Made by a program: the position numbers and the translations under genes. Shown piece after piece: positions 43,859-55,110 of a DNA stretch of 64,000 bases. How positions within the stretch are numbered: position 1 is the first letter of the stretch; each line of letters starts with the position of its first letter. This DNA is from Sphingomonas endophytica (GTDB taxonomy: Bacteria > Pseudomonadota > Alphaproteobacteria > Sphingomonadales > Sphingomonadaceae), in contig NZ_JACIJN010000007.1 in NCBI RefSeq assembly GCF_014199415.1, positions 124,001-188,000 on the forward strand, read 5' to 3'. The notes beneath the pieces are model-generated. The model searched no databases and was not told where the DNA came from. It was given only the letters and a program-made list of their open reading frames with translations.

Positions 43859-43940
43859 GTCGCCCAGACTTGATCCGACGCCGCGCTTCTTCCTCCGACG
43901 TCGCAAAGAAGCGGGGGCCCGGGTCGAGCCCGGGATGACG
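43859..43940. repeat. palindromic repeat R3 (full-length)
   Basis: An 82-bp element with ends CGTCGCCCAGACTTGATCCG and AGCCCGGGATGACG and a central GCGCTTCTTCC.../AAGAAGCG inverted pair. Between the cold-shock terminator and prfC. Its sequence is a diverged member of the R3 family. Confidence 0.75.
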
Positions 43941-44062
43941 GACCAACGATCGGCAACAAGAGGTCTGCACACCCGCCTCTGTCCCTCCGCGCGCCATCCT
44001 GCTATCCGCGCGCTCCACACCGCCGCGCGGAAGCGGCGCTTGCCCGAACCGCTGGAACCCGC

Positions 44063-45589
<1,527 letters not shown>

Positions 45590-45602
45590 GACGAACCACT
45601 AC

Positions 45603-45696
45603 CGTCATCCCCGCGAAGGCGGGGATCCGGACGCGCAGGTTCTCGCAAGGGGCGAAACGTCAGAGATTCTGGATCCCCGCCTCTGCGGGGCTGACG
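45603..45696. repeat. palindromic repeat R1, copy 3 (inverted)
   Basis: A 94-bp R1 element whose internal segment (GCGCAGGTTCTCGCAAG...ACGTCAGAGATTCTGG) is the reverse complement of that in copies 1, 2 and 4. It lies between the convergent stops of prfC and mgtE. Confidence 0.85.
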
Positions 45697-45712
45697 TCTT
45701 CAGGGGAGGGAC

Positions 45713-47125
45713 TTACCCGCCCAATCCCCACAATGCCGCCAGCCCGAGGAAGGTGAAGAACCCCAGCGAATCGGTGCAGGTCGTCACGAACACCGACGAC
45801 GCCACCGCGGGATCGACATCGAACCGGTCGAGCGTCACCGGCACCAGCACGCCTGCCAGCCCGGCGACGATGTTGTTGATGAACAGCGCCAGCCCGAACA
45901 CCATCGCCAGCGCCGGATTGCCGAACCACAGATACGAGCCCGCGCCGACCAGCAGCCCGAGCCCGACGCCGTTGCTTCCGGCGATCCGCAGCTCGCGGAC
46001 GATCATCCGCATGGTGTTGGAGCCGGTCAGCTGATTCGTTGCCAGCGCACGGACGACGACGGCGAGCGTCTGGGTCCCGGCATTGCCGCCCATCCCGCTG
46101 ACGATCCCCATCAATTGCGCGAGCACCGCGAAGCGCGCGATCCGTTCGTCGAACAGCCCGACCACCGTCGCGGCGATCATCGCGGTCGGCAGGTTGATGA
46201 GCAGCCACGTCAGCCGCGTCCGTACCGTCAGGCGGATCGGCTCGTTGATATCGCCTTCGCCCGCGCCCGACAGCCGCAGCGCGTCCTCGCCCGCTTCCTG
46301 CTGGATGATGTGGACGACGTCGTCGACCGTGATCATCCCGACCAGCCGCCCCGAACCGTCGACGACCGCGGCGGAGATCAGCGCATATTTCTGGAAGCGC
46401 AGCGCGACCTCTTCCTGGTCCATGTCGACCGGGATCAGCGTCTGCTCGCGCTGCATGACGTCGGCGATCGCGATGCTGCGGGGGGTGCGCAGGATCCAGC
46501 TCAGCGAACAGGTGCCGACCGGCTCGTGCGTCGGGTCGACGACGAAGATTTCCCAGAAGTCGGTGGTCAGCGTCTCGTCGGCGCGCAGATAGTCGAGCAC
46601 ATCGCCGACCGTCCAATGTTCGGGCACCGCGACCAGATCGCGCTGCATGAGGCGGCCGGCGGATTCCTCCGGGTAGGACAGCGCCTCCTCGATCGCGGCG
46701 CGATCGTCGGGCTCCATCGCGCGCAGGACCTCGCGCTGGTCCTCCGGCTCCATGTCCTCGATGATCGCGACCGCGTCGTCGGTATCAAGTTCGCTCGCGA
46801 TGTCCGCGACCTGCCGCGCGTCGAGCGCGTCGATCAGCGCCTCGCGGACGTAGTCGTTCATCTCCGCGAACACGTCGGCGTCGAGCAGGTCGCTGACCGC
46901 GGCGGCGAGATCGCGGCGGCAATCCTCGGGGGTCAGCTCGAACAGATCGGCGATATCCGCGGGGTGGAGCGGCTCGACCAGCGCATGCGCCTCGGCGACG
47001 TCGCCAGCCTCGACCGCGTCGAGCACCGCGCGGACGAACTCGGGCTTGAGCCGGTCGTCCTCGTCCAGACGCTCCTCGCGGTCGTCCTGATCCTCGTACG
47101 CGTCGCGCAGCTCGGTCTCGCTCAT
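45713..47125 (-). CDS. mgtE: magnesium transporter MgtE
   Basis: A 470-aa MgtE channel. The N-terminal superhelical domain (residues 20-150; DIADLFELTPEDC, ALDARQVADIASELDTDDA) is followed by two CBS domains (about 155-280), a connecting helix, and five membrane helices carrying the conserved GMGGNAGTQTLAVVVRAL near 345. Mg2+ binding to the CBS and N domains closes the pore. ATG 47125 (MSETELRD) is chosen; the frame extends upstream without coding likeness. It is divergent from the cyclophilin gene. Confidence 0.93.
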   Translation of the reverse strand: MSETELRDAYEDQDDREERLDEDDRLKPEFVRAVLDAVEAGDVAEAHALVEPLHPADIADLFELTPEDCRRDLAAAVSDLLDADVFAEMNDYVREALIDALDARQVADIASELDTDDAVAIIEDMEPEDQREVLRAMEPDDRAAIEEALSYPEESAGRLMQRDLVAVPEHWTVGDVLDYLRADETLTTDFWEIFVVDPTHEPVGTCSLSWILRTPRSIAIADVMQREQTLIPVDMDQEEVALRFQKYALISAAVVDGSGRLVGMITVDDVVHIIQQEAGEDALRLSGAGEGDINEPIRLTVRTRLTWLLINLPTAMIAATVVGLFDERIARFAVLAQLMGIVSGMGGNAGTQTLAVVVRALATNQLTGSNTMRMIVRELRIAGSNGVGLGLLVGAGSYLWFGNPALAMVFGLALFINNIVAGLAGVLVPVTLDRFDVDPAVASSVFVTTCTDSLGFFTFLGLAALWGLGG

Positions 47126-47241
47126 GTGCCGGCTCCCTCGTTCACGTCGGACCGAAGGGCACCTAGCGTGGGCGTCGCGCATTTGCCAGCCGGGCGCGGG
47201 ACCGATAGGGGCGCGCACATACGGCAAGAAAGGAACTGCCT

Positions 47242-47697
47242 GTGACCGATACCTATTCCACGCTGACCATGACGCTGGACGGCGGCGACGTGACGATCAA
47301 GCTGCGCCCCGATCTTGCGCCCGAGCATGTCGCGCGCATCGCCGAGCTGGCAAACGACGGCTTCTACGACGGCGTGGTATTCCACCGCGTGATCCCGGGC
47401 TTCATGGCGCAGGGCGGCGATCCGACCGGTACCGGGATGCACGGTTCGGACAAGCCGAACCTCAAGCAGGAGTTCAGCAAAGAGCCGCACGTGCGCGGCA
47501 CCTGCTCGATGGCGCGGACGATGGACCCGAATTCCGCGAATTCGCAGTTCTTCATCTGCTTCGACGACGCACGCTTCCTCGACGGCCAGTACACCGTCTG
47601 GGGTCAGGTGACCGACGGCATGGCGCTGATCGACGCGCTGCCGAAGGGCGAGCCGCCCGCGAACCCCGGCAAGATCGTCTCGATGAAGGCGGCCTGA
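47242..47697 (+). CDS. cyclophilin-type peptidyl-prolyl isomerase
   Basis: A 151-aa cytoplasmic-type cyclophilin (no signal peptide). Active-site motifs: VVFHRVIPGFMAQGGDPTG near residue 45 (Arg, Phe, Gln), SMARTMDPNSANSQFFI near 92, and LDGQYTVWGQV near 113. The family catalyses cis-trans proline isomerisation during protein folding. GTG start at 47242 preceded by AAAGGA. Equivalent to PpiB in size. Confidence 0.92.
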   Translation: MTDTYSTLTMTLDGGDVTIKLRPDLAPEHVARIAELANDGFYDGVVFHRVIPGFMAQGGDPTGTGMHGSDKPNLKQEFSKEPHVRGTCSMARTMDPNSANSQFFICFDDARFLDGQYTVWGQVTDGMALIDALPKGEPPANPGKIVSMKAA

Positions 47698-47745
47698 TCC
47701 GGTCGCGACTCGCCCTGCGTGGCGGGGCGGGTCGCGGCCTCTCTC

Positions 47746-47840
47746 CGTCATTCCCGCGAAGGCGGGAATCCAGAACCTCTGACGTAAGCGACTCTTGCGA
47801 GAACCTGCGCATCTGGATTCCCGCCTTCGCGGGAATGACG
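47746..47840. repeat. palindromic repeat R1, copy 4
   Basis: A 95-bp R1 element with perfect 27-bp ends (CGTCATTCCCGCGAAGGCGG and its complement), in the same internal orientation as copies 1 and 2. It lies between the convergent cyclophilin and LysR stops. Confidence 0.87.
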
Positions 47841-47847
47841 GTAGAGG

Positions 47848-48732
47848 TCACCCTTCCCGCAGCGTCCGGATCAGCCAGTCGCGGAAGAGCTTGACCGGCT
47901 TGGTCTGCAGCGCGCGTGGGCGGCACGCAAACCAGTAACTGTAGGGGCTGGTCACATCGATATCGAACAGCCGCACCAGCCGTGGGTCATTCGCGTCCTG
48001 GAAGTGGTTCTCGTGCATGAAGGCGACGCCGAGCCCCTGCGCCGCCGCCTCGAGGATCAGCACGCCGGTATCGAAATAGTCGATCGCGACCGGCTCCATC
48101 CCCGGATAGCCCGCTGCCTGGCTCCACGCCGCGAACGTGTCGGGCATGTCGCGGTGGAGCAGCACGCTATGTTCGCGCATCTGTTCGGGCGAACGCAGCG
48201 GCTTCGGCCCGTCGAGCAAGCCGCGCGCACCGATCGGATAGACCATGTTGCGGTCGAGCCGCTCCGAATAGAGCATCGGATCGATGTCGCGCGCGACGAC
48301 GATCACCGCATCGAGCCCCTCGCCGAGTCGCGCAAGCGCATTGCCGCCGGTGTCGATGTCGAGGTGCAATTCGGGATGCGCGGCGCGCAGCTCGCCCAGG
48401 CGCGGAAACAGCCGTTGCGACGCATAGAGCGGCAGCACGCCGAGCCGCAGCCGCAGCACCTCGTTGCCGCTGGTCATCCCTTCGATCGCATCGGACATGC
48501 CGTCGAGCGCGGGGGCGATGGCGGCGAGCAGCCGCTCGCCATCGGCATTGGGGACCATCGCCTGATGGCGGCGATCGAACAGCGGCCGCGAGATGAAGCG
48601 TTCGAGCGTCTGGATGCGGCGGCTCAGTGCGGGTGGCGACAGCGCAAGCTCTTGCGCCGCGGCCTTGATCGAGCCGAGTCGCGCGACGGCCACGAAGGCC
48701 TCGATCGCAGTGAGGGGCGGAAGCCGGCGCAT
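47848..48732 (-). CDS. LysR-family transcriptional regulator
   Basis: A 294-aa LysR protein. The winged helix-turn-helix is at residues 5-62 (LTAIEAFVAVARLGSIKAAAQEL, then LSPPALSRRIQTLE). The C-terminal effector domain resembles GcvA-type regulators (LFDIDVTSPYSYWFACRPRALQTKPVKLFRDWL). ATG 48732 was chosen; the frame extends upstream. The target gene is unknown; the divergent neighbour across 308 bp is the Cdc48-type ATPase. The intervening region has inverted repeats such as GTTGC...GCAAC near 48760 that could be its own operator. Confidence 0.85.
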   Translation of the reverse strand: MRRLPPLTAIEAFVAVARLGSIKAAAQELALSPPALSRRIQTLERFISRPLFDRRHQAMVPNADGERLLAAIAPALDGMSDAIEGMTSGNEVLRLRLGVLPLYASQRLFPRLGELRAAHPELHLDIDTGGNALARLGEGLDAVIVVARDIDPMLYSERLDRNMVYPIGARGLLDGPKPLRSPEQMREHSVLLHRDMPDTFAAWSQAAGYPGMEPVAIDYFDTGVLILEAAAQGLGVAFMHENHFQDANDPRLVRLFDIDVTSPYSYWFACRPRALQTKPVKLFRDWLIRTLREG

Positions 48733-48841
48733 GGCAGGTTCGGGACTGGTCCGAAATGACTGTTGCGCTGCATCATGCAACATCCGGTCCGCGACGCAAC
48801 AACAATCGCCCTTACGATTGCAGATAGTGCAACCATACCGC

Positions 48842-48952
48842 TAACATTTCGCACTTGCGAAGGTCGATGCCGCGGCGCACATAGGGCGGGCCTTTCAGGC
48901 ATCCTCTCCTAAAAACTTCAAACGGCCGGCCCCTTGGGGCTGGCCTTTTTTT
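48842..48952 (+). ncRNA. candidate small RNA with terminator
   Basis: The LysR-Cdc48 gap has no ORF. A single-stranded-looking, pyrimidine-rich CATCCTCTCCTAAAAAC segment (about 48899-48916), resembling the anti-Shine-Dalgarno loops of alphaproteobacterial sRNAs, is followed by a strong hairpin GGCCGGCCCC/GGGGCTGGCC (48924-48945) and TTTTTTT. No gene upstream on this strand needs that terminator, which favours a short independent transcript. The promoter was not located. Confidence 0.5.
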
Positions 48953-49040
48953 CGTCCACGCGACGGGCGGACGTGGGTCGCAATGCGGAACCGCCGCCCT
49001 ATCTCCTGCGCTCGGCCCCTAGCCGTGCGAAAGGAACAAG

Positions 49041-51335
49041 ATGGCGGATGCCGACGAGACAGTGGTGAAGTTGCAGGTCGCGAACGCGCGGCCGGAGGAT
49101 AGCGGGCGCGGCGTCGCGCATCTGCCGCGCGCCGTGTTCGCGGCATTGGGTATCACCGACGGCGACGTCGTCGAGATCGTCGGCAAGAAGACCACCCCCG
49201 CGCGCGCGATCGGCCCCTATGCCGAGGACGAAGGACTGGAACTTGTCCGGATCGACGGGTTGCAGCGCGCCAATGCCGGGGTCGGCTCGGGCGATTTCGT
49301 CGAGGTGCGCCGCGCTGAGTCGAAGGCCGCGACGCGCGTCGTGTTCGCTCCGGCGCAACAGAACCTGCGCTTGCAGGGCTCGACCAACGCGCTGAAGCGC
49401 ACCTTCTTCGGCCGGCCGCTGTGCGCGGGCGACATCGTCGCGACCGCCGGGCACCAGCGCGTCCAGAACATGCCGCCGGGGATGGAGCGCTACGTCAACG
49501 CCCCCGCCTATGCCTTGCAGGAGATCCGGCTGCTGGTCGTCTCGGCGAGCCCGAAGGGCGTCGTCCATATCGACGAGACCACCGAGATCGAGCTGCGCCC
49601 CGAATATGAGGAGCCGCAGGCCGCGCGCCGCGCCGACGTTACCTATGACGATATCGGCGGCATGGGGCAGACGATCGACCAGCTCCGTGAGATGGTCGAA
49701 CTGCCGCTGCGCTATCCCGAACTCTTCCAGCGGCTCGGCGTCGATCCGCCCAAGGGCGTGCTGCTGCACGGGCCGCCCGGCACCGGCAAGACGCGGCTGG
49801 CGCGCGCGGTGGCGAACGAGTCGGACGCGCAATTCTTCCTTATCAACGGCCCCGAGATCATGGGCTCGGCCTATGGCGAATCCGAACAACGGCTGCGGCA
49901 GGTGTTCGAGGAAGCCAGCAAGGCCGCGCCATCGATCGTCTTCATCGACGAGATCGACTCGATCGCGCCCAAGCGCGGCCAGGTGTCGGGCGAGGCGGAG
50001 AAGCGGCTGGTCGCGCAATTGCTGACGCTGATGGACGGGCTGGAGGCGCGCGCCAATCTGGTGGTGATCGCCGCGACCAACCGGCCGGAGGCGATCGACG
50101 AGGCGCTGCGGCGGCCGGGCCGTTTCGACCGCGAGATCATCGTCGGCGTGCCGGACGAGCGCGGGCGGCGCGAGATCCTCGGCATCCACACCCGCGGCAT
50201 GCCGCTGGGCGAGGGCGTCGACCTCGACCAATTGGCGCGCCAGACGTTCGGCTTCGTCGGCGCAGATGTCGCCGCCCTGACCCGCGAGGCAGCGATCGAG
50301 GCGGTGCGGCGGATCATGCCGCGGCTCAACCTGGAAGATCGCACGATCCCCGCCGAGGTGCTCGACATGCTCGCGGTGACGCGCGAGGACTTCACCGAGG
50401 CGCTCAAGCGAGTCCAGCCGAGCGCGATGCGCGAGGTGATGGTGCAGGCGCCAACCGTCAAATGGTCGGACGTCGGCGGGCTCGACGATGCGCAGATGCG
50501 GCTCAAGGAAGGCGTCGAGCTGCCGCTCAAGGACCCCGATGCGTTCCGCCGGCTTGGCATCCGCCCGGCGAAGGGCTTCCTGCTCTACGGTCCGCCGGGG
50601 ACTGGCAAGACGCTGCTCGCCAAGGCGGTCGCGCGCGAGGCGCAGGCGAACTTCATCGCCACCAAGTCGAGCGACCTGCTCAGCAAATGGTATGGTGAGA
50701 GCGAGCAGCAGATCGCGCGGCTGTTCCAGCGCGCGCGGCAGGTCGCGCCGACGGTGATCTTCATCGACGAACTCGACTCGCTGGTCCCGGCGCGCGGCGG
50801 CGGGCTGGGCGAGCCGCAGGTGACCGAGCGCGTGGTCAACACGATCCTCGCCGAGATGGATGGGCTGGAGGAACTCCAGTCGGTGGTGGTGATCGGTGCG
50901 ACCAACCGGCCCAATCTGGTCGACCCGGCGCTGTTGCGGCCGGGGCGATTCGACGAACTGGTCTATGTCGGCGTGCCCAATGCCGCGGGCCGGCGGCGGA
51001 TCCTCGACATCCAGACGCAGAAAATGCCGCTGGCGCCGGATGTCGATCTCGACGCGGTGGCGGCGCGGACCGAGCGCTTCACCGGCGCCGATCTGGAGGA
51101 TGTCGTGCGCCGCGCCGGGCTGATCGCGCTCCGCGAGTCGCTCGATACGCGCGAGGTGCGTCGCGCACATTTCGAGCGCGCGCTGGAGGAGAGCCGCGCG
51201 AGCGTCACGCCCGAGGTGGAGCGTGATTACGAGCGGATGGCGGCGCGGCTGAAGCAGGAGGCGAATGCGATCCAGCCGATCGGCTTCATCGCGCCGGGGC
51301 AACTGACCGCACGACCGGGCGGCAAGGAGGTCTAG
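49041..51335 (+). CDS. Cdc48/p97-type double AAA+ ATPase
   Basis: A 764-aa protein with the full Cdc48 layout: an N domain (residues 1-190; [19 protein letters not shown], double-psi barrel), AAA module D1 (Walker [18 protein letters not shown] near 243, Walker B FIDEIDS near 302) and D2 ([17 protein letters not shown] near 516, FIDELDS near 575), each with arginine-rich SRH regions ([34 protein letters not shown]). Cdc48 unfolds substrates for proteolysis or disassembly; in bacteria it is patchy and probably derived from archaea. Partners are not visible nearby. Confidence 0.93.
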   Translation: MADADETVVKLQVANARPEDSGRGVAHLPRAVFAALGITDGDVVEIVGKKTTPARAIGPYAEDEGLELVRIDGLQRANAGVGSGDFVEVRRAESKAATRVVFAPAQQNLRLQGSTNALKRTFFGRPLCAGDIVATAGHQRVQNMPPGMERYVNAPAYALQEIRLLVVSASPKGVVHIDETTEIELRPEYEEPQAARRADVTYDDIGGMGQTIDQLREMVELPLRYPELFQRLGVDPPKGVLLHGPPGTGKTRLARAVANESDAQFFLINGPEIMGSAYGESEQRLRQVFEEASKAAPSIVFIDEIDSIAPKRGQVSGEAEKRLVAQLLTLMDGLEARANLVVIAATNRPEAIDEALRRPGRFDREIIVGVPDERGRREILGIHTRGMPLGEGVDLDQLARQTFGFVGADVAALTREAAIEAVRRIMPRLNLEDRTIPAEVLDMLAVTREDFTEALKRVQPSAMREVMVQAPTVKWSDVGGLDDAQMRLKEGVELPLKDPDAFRRLGIRPAKGFLLYGPPGTGKTLLAKAVAREAQANFIATKSSDLLSKWYGESEQQIARLFQRARQVAPTVIFIDELDSLVPARGGGLGEPQVTERVVNTILAEMDGLEELQSVVVIGATNRPNLVDPALLRPGRFDELVYVGVPNAAGRRRILDIQTQKMPLAPDVDLDAVAARTERFTGADLEDVVRRAGLIALRESLDTREVRRAHFERALEESRASVTPEVERDYERMAARLKQEANAIQPIGFIAPGQLTARPGGKEV

Positions 51336-51346
51336 GTTCACCGCAT

Positions 51347-51428
51347 CGTCGCCCCGGACCTGATCCGGGGCCCCGCTTGTTCTCGACGGAAGGAAGAAGC
51401 GGGATCCCGGATCAAGTCCGGGATGACG
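51347..51428. repeat. palindromic repeat R3 (full-length)
   Basis: An 82-bp element with ends CGTCGCCCCGGACCTGATCC and CCGGATCAAGTCCGGGATGA, a typical R3 copy, between the convergent Cdc48 and MFS stops. Confidence 0.82.
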
Positions 51429-51452
51429 CCGTGGGGAGGCGAGCGACCCGAC

Positions 51453-52730
51453 TTAATTCCGCAGCGCCCGCCACCCGAGCGGCAGCAGCAGCGCACAGGC
51501 GATCGCCGCGGCATCGTAGGGCATTGCATGGCCGATGCCGTACAGCGCGACCCCGATCGACGGCCCCAGCACGAAGCTGGCCCCGCTGATGCTCGTCACC
51601 TTCCCCGCGACCGACGCCTGCAGCGATGCGTCGACTGCGAGGCTCGATCCCGCGGTGAACCCCGGTCGCACGAACCCGAACCCGAGACTGGCCAGCGCAT
51701 AGCCGCTCGCGATCGCGGGCAGGGTGGCGGCATGGCCGGTCGCCGAGCAGCCGGCGGCGGCGAGCGCGAGCCCGACCAGCACCAGCGCGCGCGGCCGCAG
51801 GTCGAGCAGCGGGATCAACCCCCATTGCGCAAGCAGCGACGCGCCCGCGCCGGTCATCAGCACCAGCCCGGTCGCGCCCAGCGCGTCGACCGGCGACACG
51901 CCGAGCCGGTCGATGACGAGGAAGCCGACCACCTGCCCGGTCATCGCCTGCGCATGGCCCATCACCAGCCCGACGAACAGCCACCAGCGGATGCGGGGAT
52001 CGCGCGCGTCGATCCGCCCGCCGCCCTCGGGCGCGATCGCCGCGGTGACGCTCGCGCCCGAGGATTGCCCGCCGATCGACGGATAGGCGTTGACCGCGCC
52101 GTGGCTCGAATCGTCCGACCGGTCGTCGGGGAGCCGCCGCCACACTGCCAACAGCATCGCCACCCCGAACAGCGCGAAGACGAACGCCGGCGCGGCCAGC
52201 CCGACCGCGACCGGGCCGAGATGGCCGAGGATCAGATACGGCGCGAGCGCCGGGCCGAGGATCGTTCCCAGCCCGAAGGCCGAGGCGAGCAGCGTCAGCG
52301 CGCGGGTCCGTTCCTCGCGGGTCGTGCTGCCCGCGACCAGCGCCTGCACCGCGGGCGGGGCCGCCGCACCGGTCGCGCCATAGATCACGCGCCCGACGAT
52401 GAAGAGCAGGAACGCTGCCGTCCCGCCGATCCACCCGTTGATCCCGGCGAGGAGGAACATGCCGCACAGTACGAGGCTGGTCGCGTAGCCGCCGAGCCCG
52501 AGCAGGATCATCGCGCGCCGCCCGTGGCGGTGCGAGCGGTGCGCCCAGAACGGCGCGGCGAGCACCCAGAACAGCGCCGAGATCGAAAAGGCGAGCGCCA
52601 CCTCGGCATCGCGGACGCCCAGCGAGCGGCCCAGCGCCGGCAGCACCGACTGCAGCGCGGTGTTGCCGGCGGCGATCGTCAGCATCACCATGAACAACAA
52701 GGCAAAAGTGCCGTCGCGCGCCTGTCTCAC
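51453..52730 (-). CDS. MFS transporter
   Basis: A 425-aa major facilitator with about twelve membrane helices. The inter-helix 2/3 loop has the MFS-type FWAHRSHRHGRRAMILLG near residue 62, and the AFGLGTILGPALAP motif (drug/H+ antiporter-like) is near 155. Resembles drug-efflux-type carriers. GTG start at 52730. Substrate unknown. It is divergent from the methyltransferase gene across 156 bp. Confidence 0.87.
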   Translation of the reverse strand: MRQARDGTFALLFMVMLTIAAGNTALQSVLPALGRSLGVRDAEVALAFSISALFWVLAAPFWAHRSHRHGRRAMILLGLGGYATSLVLCGMFLLAGINGWIGGTAAFLLFIVGRVIYGATGAAAPPAVQALVAGSTTREERTRALTLLASAFGLGTILGPALAPYLILGHLGPVAVGLAAPAFVFALFGVAMLLAVWRRLPDDRSDDSSHGAVNAYPSIGGQSSGASVTAAIAPEGGGRIDARDPRIRWWLFVGLVMGHAQAMTGQVVGFLVIDRLGVSPVDALGATGLVLMTGAGASLLAQWGLIPLLDLRPRALVLVGLALAAAGCSATGHAATLPAIASGYALASLGFGFVRPGFTAGSSLAVDASLQASVAGKVTSISGASFVLGPSIGVALYGIGHAMPYDAAAIACALLLPLGWRALRN

Positions 52731-52886
52731 CGCTGTCCGCTCCCGCTCCGTCGCATCGGAACCTCGATTAGGCGCTTGGGAGGCGCGTACAACCCGGCTA
52801 TGGCAACCGCTTCGCCTGCAGGGCGTTCGTCATGCGGATGACGTGAAATCGTCATCACTTCAGGGTTCGGGAGCCGTTTTTTCCAC

Positions 52887-53501
52887 ATGACCAGTTCCAC
52901 CGACGCCGTGCGGCGCGATCGCAGCAAAGCCGCCGGCGTGCCCGGACCGTGGCAGATGTTCTTCACCGGCTTCCTGAAGCATCCCGTCATGGTCGGCTCG
53001 ATCATCCCGTCGTCGGACCGGCTGATCGCCAAGATGCTCGGCCCGGTCGACTGGGCCAATTGCAAGCTCTTCGTCGAATATGGCCCGGGCGTCGGCACCT
53101 TCTGCCGCCCGATCCTGGAGCGGATGGCGCCGGACGCGATGCTGATCGCGATCGACACCAACGCCGATTTCATCCGCTATCTCGACCATACGATCACCGA
53201 CTCACGTTTCGTGGCGGTGCATGGCTCGGCGGCGGACGTGGAGCGGATCGTCGCCGAACACGGGCATGAGGCAGCCGATTACGTGTTGTCGGGGCTGCCC
53301 TTCTCGACGCTGCCCGACGGCGTCGGCCCGGCGATCGCGGCGGCGACGCAGCGCGTGCTGCGCGTCGGCGGCGCGTTCCTGGTCTATCAGTTCAGCCCCA
53401 AGGTCCGCGACTTCATCGCCCCGCATTTCCACCGCATCGACCATGACATGGAATGGTGGAACGTACCCCCGGCGCAGCTCTACTGGGGCTGGAAGGACTA
53501 G
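52887..53501 (+). CDS. class I SAM-dependent methyltransferase (PmtA-like)
   Basis: A 204-aa methyltransferase. The SAM motif region is LFVEYGPGVGTFCRPILERM near residue 52, with AIDTNADFIRYL near 85 and VLSGLPFSTLPDG near 128. The sequence resembles phospholipid N-methyltransferases of the Rhodobacter PmtA type (GSIIPSSDRLIAKML is characteristic), which make phosphatidylcholine from PE. The alternative is an rRNA adenine methyltransferase-like enzyme. Single gene; no other lipid genes nearby. Confidence 0.75.
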   Translation: MTSSTDAVRRDRSKAAGVPGPWQMFFTGFLKHPVMVGSIIPSSDRLIAKMLGPVDWANCKLFVEYGPGVGTFCRPILERMAPDAMLIAIDTNADFIRYLDHTITDSRFVAVHGSAADVERIVAEHGHEAADYVLSGLPFSTLPDGVGPAIAAATQRVLRVGGAFLVYQFSPKVRDFIAPHFHRIDHDMEWWNVPPAQLYWGWKD

Positions 53502-53509
53502 GATCTGCC

Positions 53510-53537
53510 GTCTCCCGGATCACGTCCGGGATGACGT
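53510..53537. repeat. short R3-type inverted repeat
   Basis: CGTCTCCCGGATCACGTCCG...GATGACG, a short R3 end between the convergent methyltransferase and S41 genes. Could terminate in either direction. Confidence 0.6.
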
Positions 53538-53554
53538 TGCCACCGGGCCGGCGC

Positions 53555-55003
53555 TCAATAGAGCCCCGGCGTCTCCCGCTGCGCGGCGGTCGGACGGGGC
53601 GCGACCAGCGGGCGCTGCCACTCCGCGAACAGCCCGGCCGTCCGCGCCGCCGCCGCACTCGCGCCGATCCGCGTGCAGCCACGCCCCGCCAGCCAGTCGA
53701 GCGCGGTGCGCGTCGAGGTCTCGCTGACGTCGCCCAGCGGGTGTGCGTAATCGTCGGCGGCCTGGCAGCTCGCCTCCACCTTGGTCGCGAGCCCGTCGTA
53801 ATAATCGCCCTGCCCCGCCGAATTCCGGAGCGCGAAGGCGATCACGCGCAGCCGGTCGTCGCTGCACGACGGATTGTCGACCGGGATCTGCCCGACGGGC
53901 TTGCCATAAGTGTTGGCGCCGACCAGCGCGAGGTCGCTGTGGAGGTACGGGATCAGCGCGTTGATGACATATTCGCTCGCCGAGGCGGTCTGGCCGGTGC
54001 CGATGAACGCGATCCGCGTCGGCGCGATCGCGTTCATCTCGCGCGCGAAATGGCGGACCTGGTTTTCCTGCGCCTTGGAAGGACGGAAGGTCGTGTACGC
54101 CTGCACGTCGCTCGTCGAGCGATTGGCGCCGAGCAGGTCGGTGAACGTCTCGGCGGTGTTGAGCAGCCCGCCGCCATTGTAGCGCAGGTCGACGATCACC
54201 TGCGTCACGCCCTGCGCCTTGAAGGTGGCGAATGCGCTGCGGAGTTGATCGTTGGCGGTATCGATGAAGGTGCGCAGATTCACGTAGCCGACCTTGCGCC
54301 CGTTATCGTCGATCGCCTTGACGCCGTAGCGTGAGGAAACCGGCGTCAGCGTATAATCGGCACTGGCCACCCGCACGTCGCGGGTGCCCGCGGCATCGGT
54401 GATGCGCAGATAGCGGACGGTGCCGGGGGTCGATACGTCGAACGCGGCGTTGAACGCAGCGGTGCCGCTCGCCTGCAGGTCGCTGATCGTCTGGATCGTC
54501 GTCGCGGTGGTGCCGATGCCGACGATCTGCGCCCCGCGGTCGATCCCGGCGTTCAGCGCCGGGGCATTCTCATAGGCTTCGGTCACGAACAGCCGGTCGC
54601 TCCCGTCCCGCGCCAGCCGCGCGCCGATCCCGGCGGTGCCGCCCGAACTGTAATAGGCATTCTCCTCCTTGAGCGAGGCCAAATAGGTAAAATAACGATC
54701 CTTGTGCTGCGCACGCGCCGTCGCGGTCAGCGCGTCGAGGAAGCTGTCGACGTCCGGGAAACCGGCCGGATCGAGGCTGGCCGGCAGGGTATCGGGGAAC
54801 AGATACCATTCGTTCATCGCGTCGCGCACCCAGTTCTGCCGCGCGCGCAGCGCACAGCCGGTCGCAGCAGTGGTGCCGCCGACGCTGCCGCCGCCCGTCG
54901 CGCCGCCGGTGCTGCCCGCGACGCGCGTGCCGCCGTCACCATCCCCGCACGACGCCAGCAGCGCCAGCCCCGCCACCAGCCCGATCGACCGCTTTGCCCG
55001 CAT
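53555..55003 (-). CDS. S41 family peptidase, lipoprotein
   Basis: A 482-aa C-terminal-processing-like serine protease. Lipobox LASC near residue 17, a Gly/Thr-rich linker, a PDZ-like segment (residues 165-230) and the S41 core: VDLRYNGGGLLNTAE near 270, the nucleophile Ser in GQTASASEYVINAL near 342, and Lys in GANTYGKPVGQIP near 368. ATG 55003 is used; the longer frame adds a region with no coding likeness. Probable periplasmic role in protein or peptide turnover. Divergent from the small lipoprotein gene. Confidence 0.85.
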   Translation of the reverse strand: MRAKRSIGLVAGLALLASCGDGDGGTRVAGSTGGATGGGSVGGTTAATGCALRARQNWVRDAMNEWYLFPDTLPASLDPAGFPDVDSFLDALTATARAQHKDRYFTYLASLKEENAYYSSGGTAGIGARLARDGSDRLFVTEAYENAPALNAGIDRGAQIVGIGTTATTIQTISDLQASGTAAFNAAFDVSTPGTVRYLRITDAAGTRDVRVASADYTLTPVSSRYGVKAIDDNGRKVGYVNLRTFIDTANDQLRSAFATFKAQGVTQVIVDLRYNGGGLLNTAETFTDLLGANRSTSDVQAYTTFRPSKAQENQVRHFAREMNAIAPTRIAFIGTGQTASASEYVINALIPYLHSDLALVGANTYGKPVGQIPVDNPSCSDDRLRVIAFALRNSAGQGDYYDGLATKVEASCQAADDYAHPLGDVSETSTRTALDWLAGRGCTRIGASAAAARTAGLFAEWQRPLVAPRPTAAQRETPGLY

Positions 55004-55110
55004 CACACCGTCCCCACGACTCGCCCGCCCTTCTTCATAGAGGAGATGGTGCAACCCGAAGCTGTGAAAAATGTTAAACCAGCGCAACGTTCGTCTTCGA
55101 GGGGCCTGAG

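Noticed and set aside
48999..51341. A 780-aa minus-strand frame
   Set aside because: Antisense to the Cdc48-type ATPase, whose AAA motifs are unmistakable; the frame is a codon-bias shadow.
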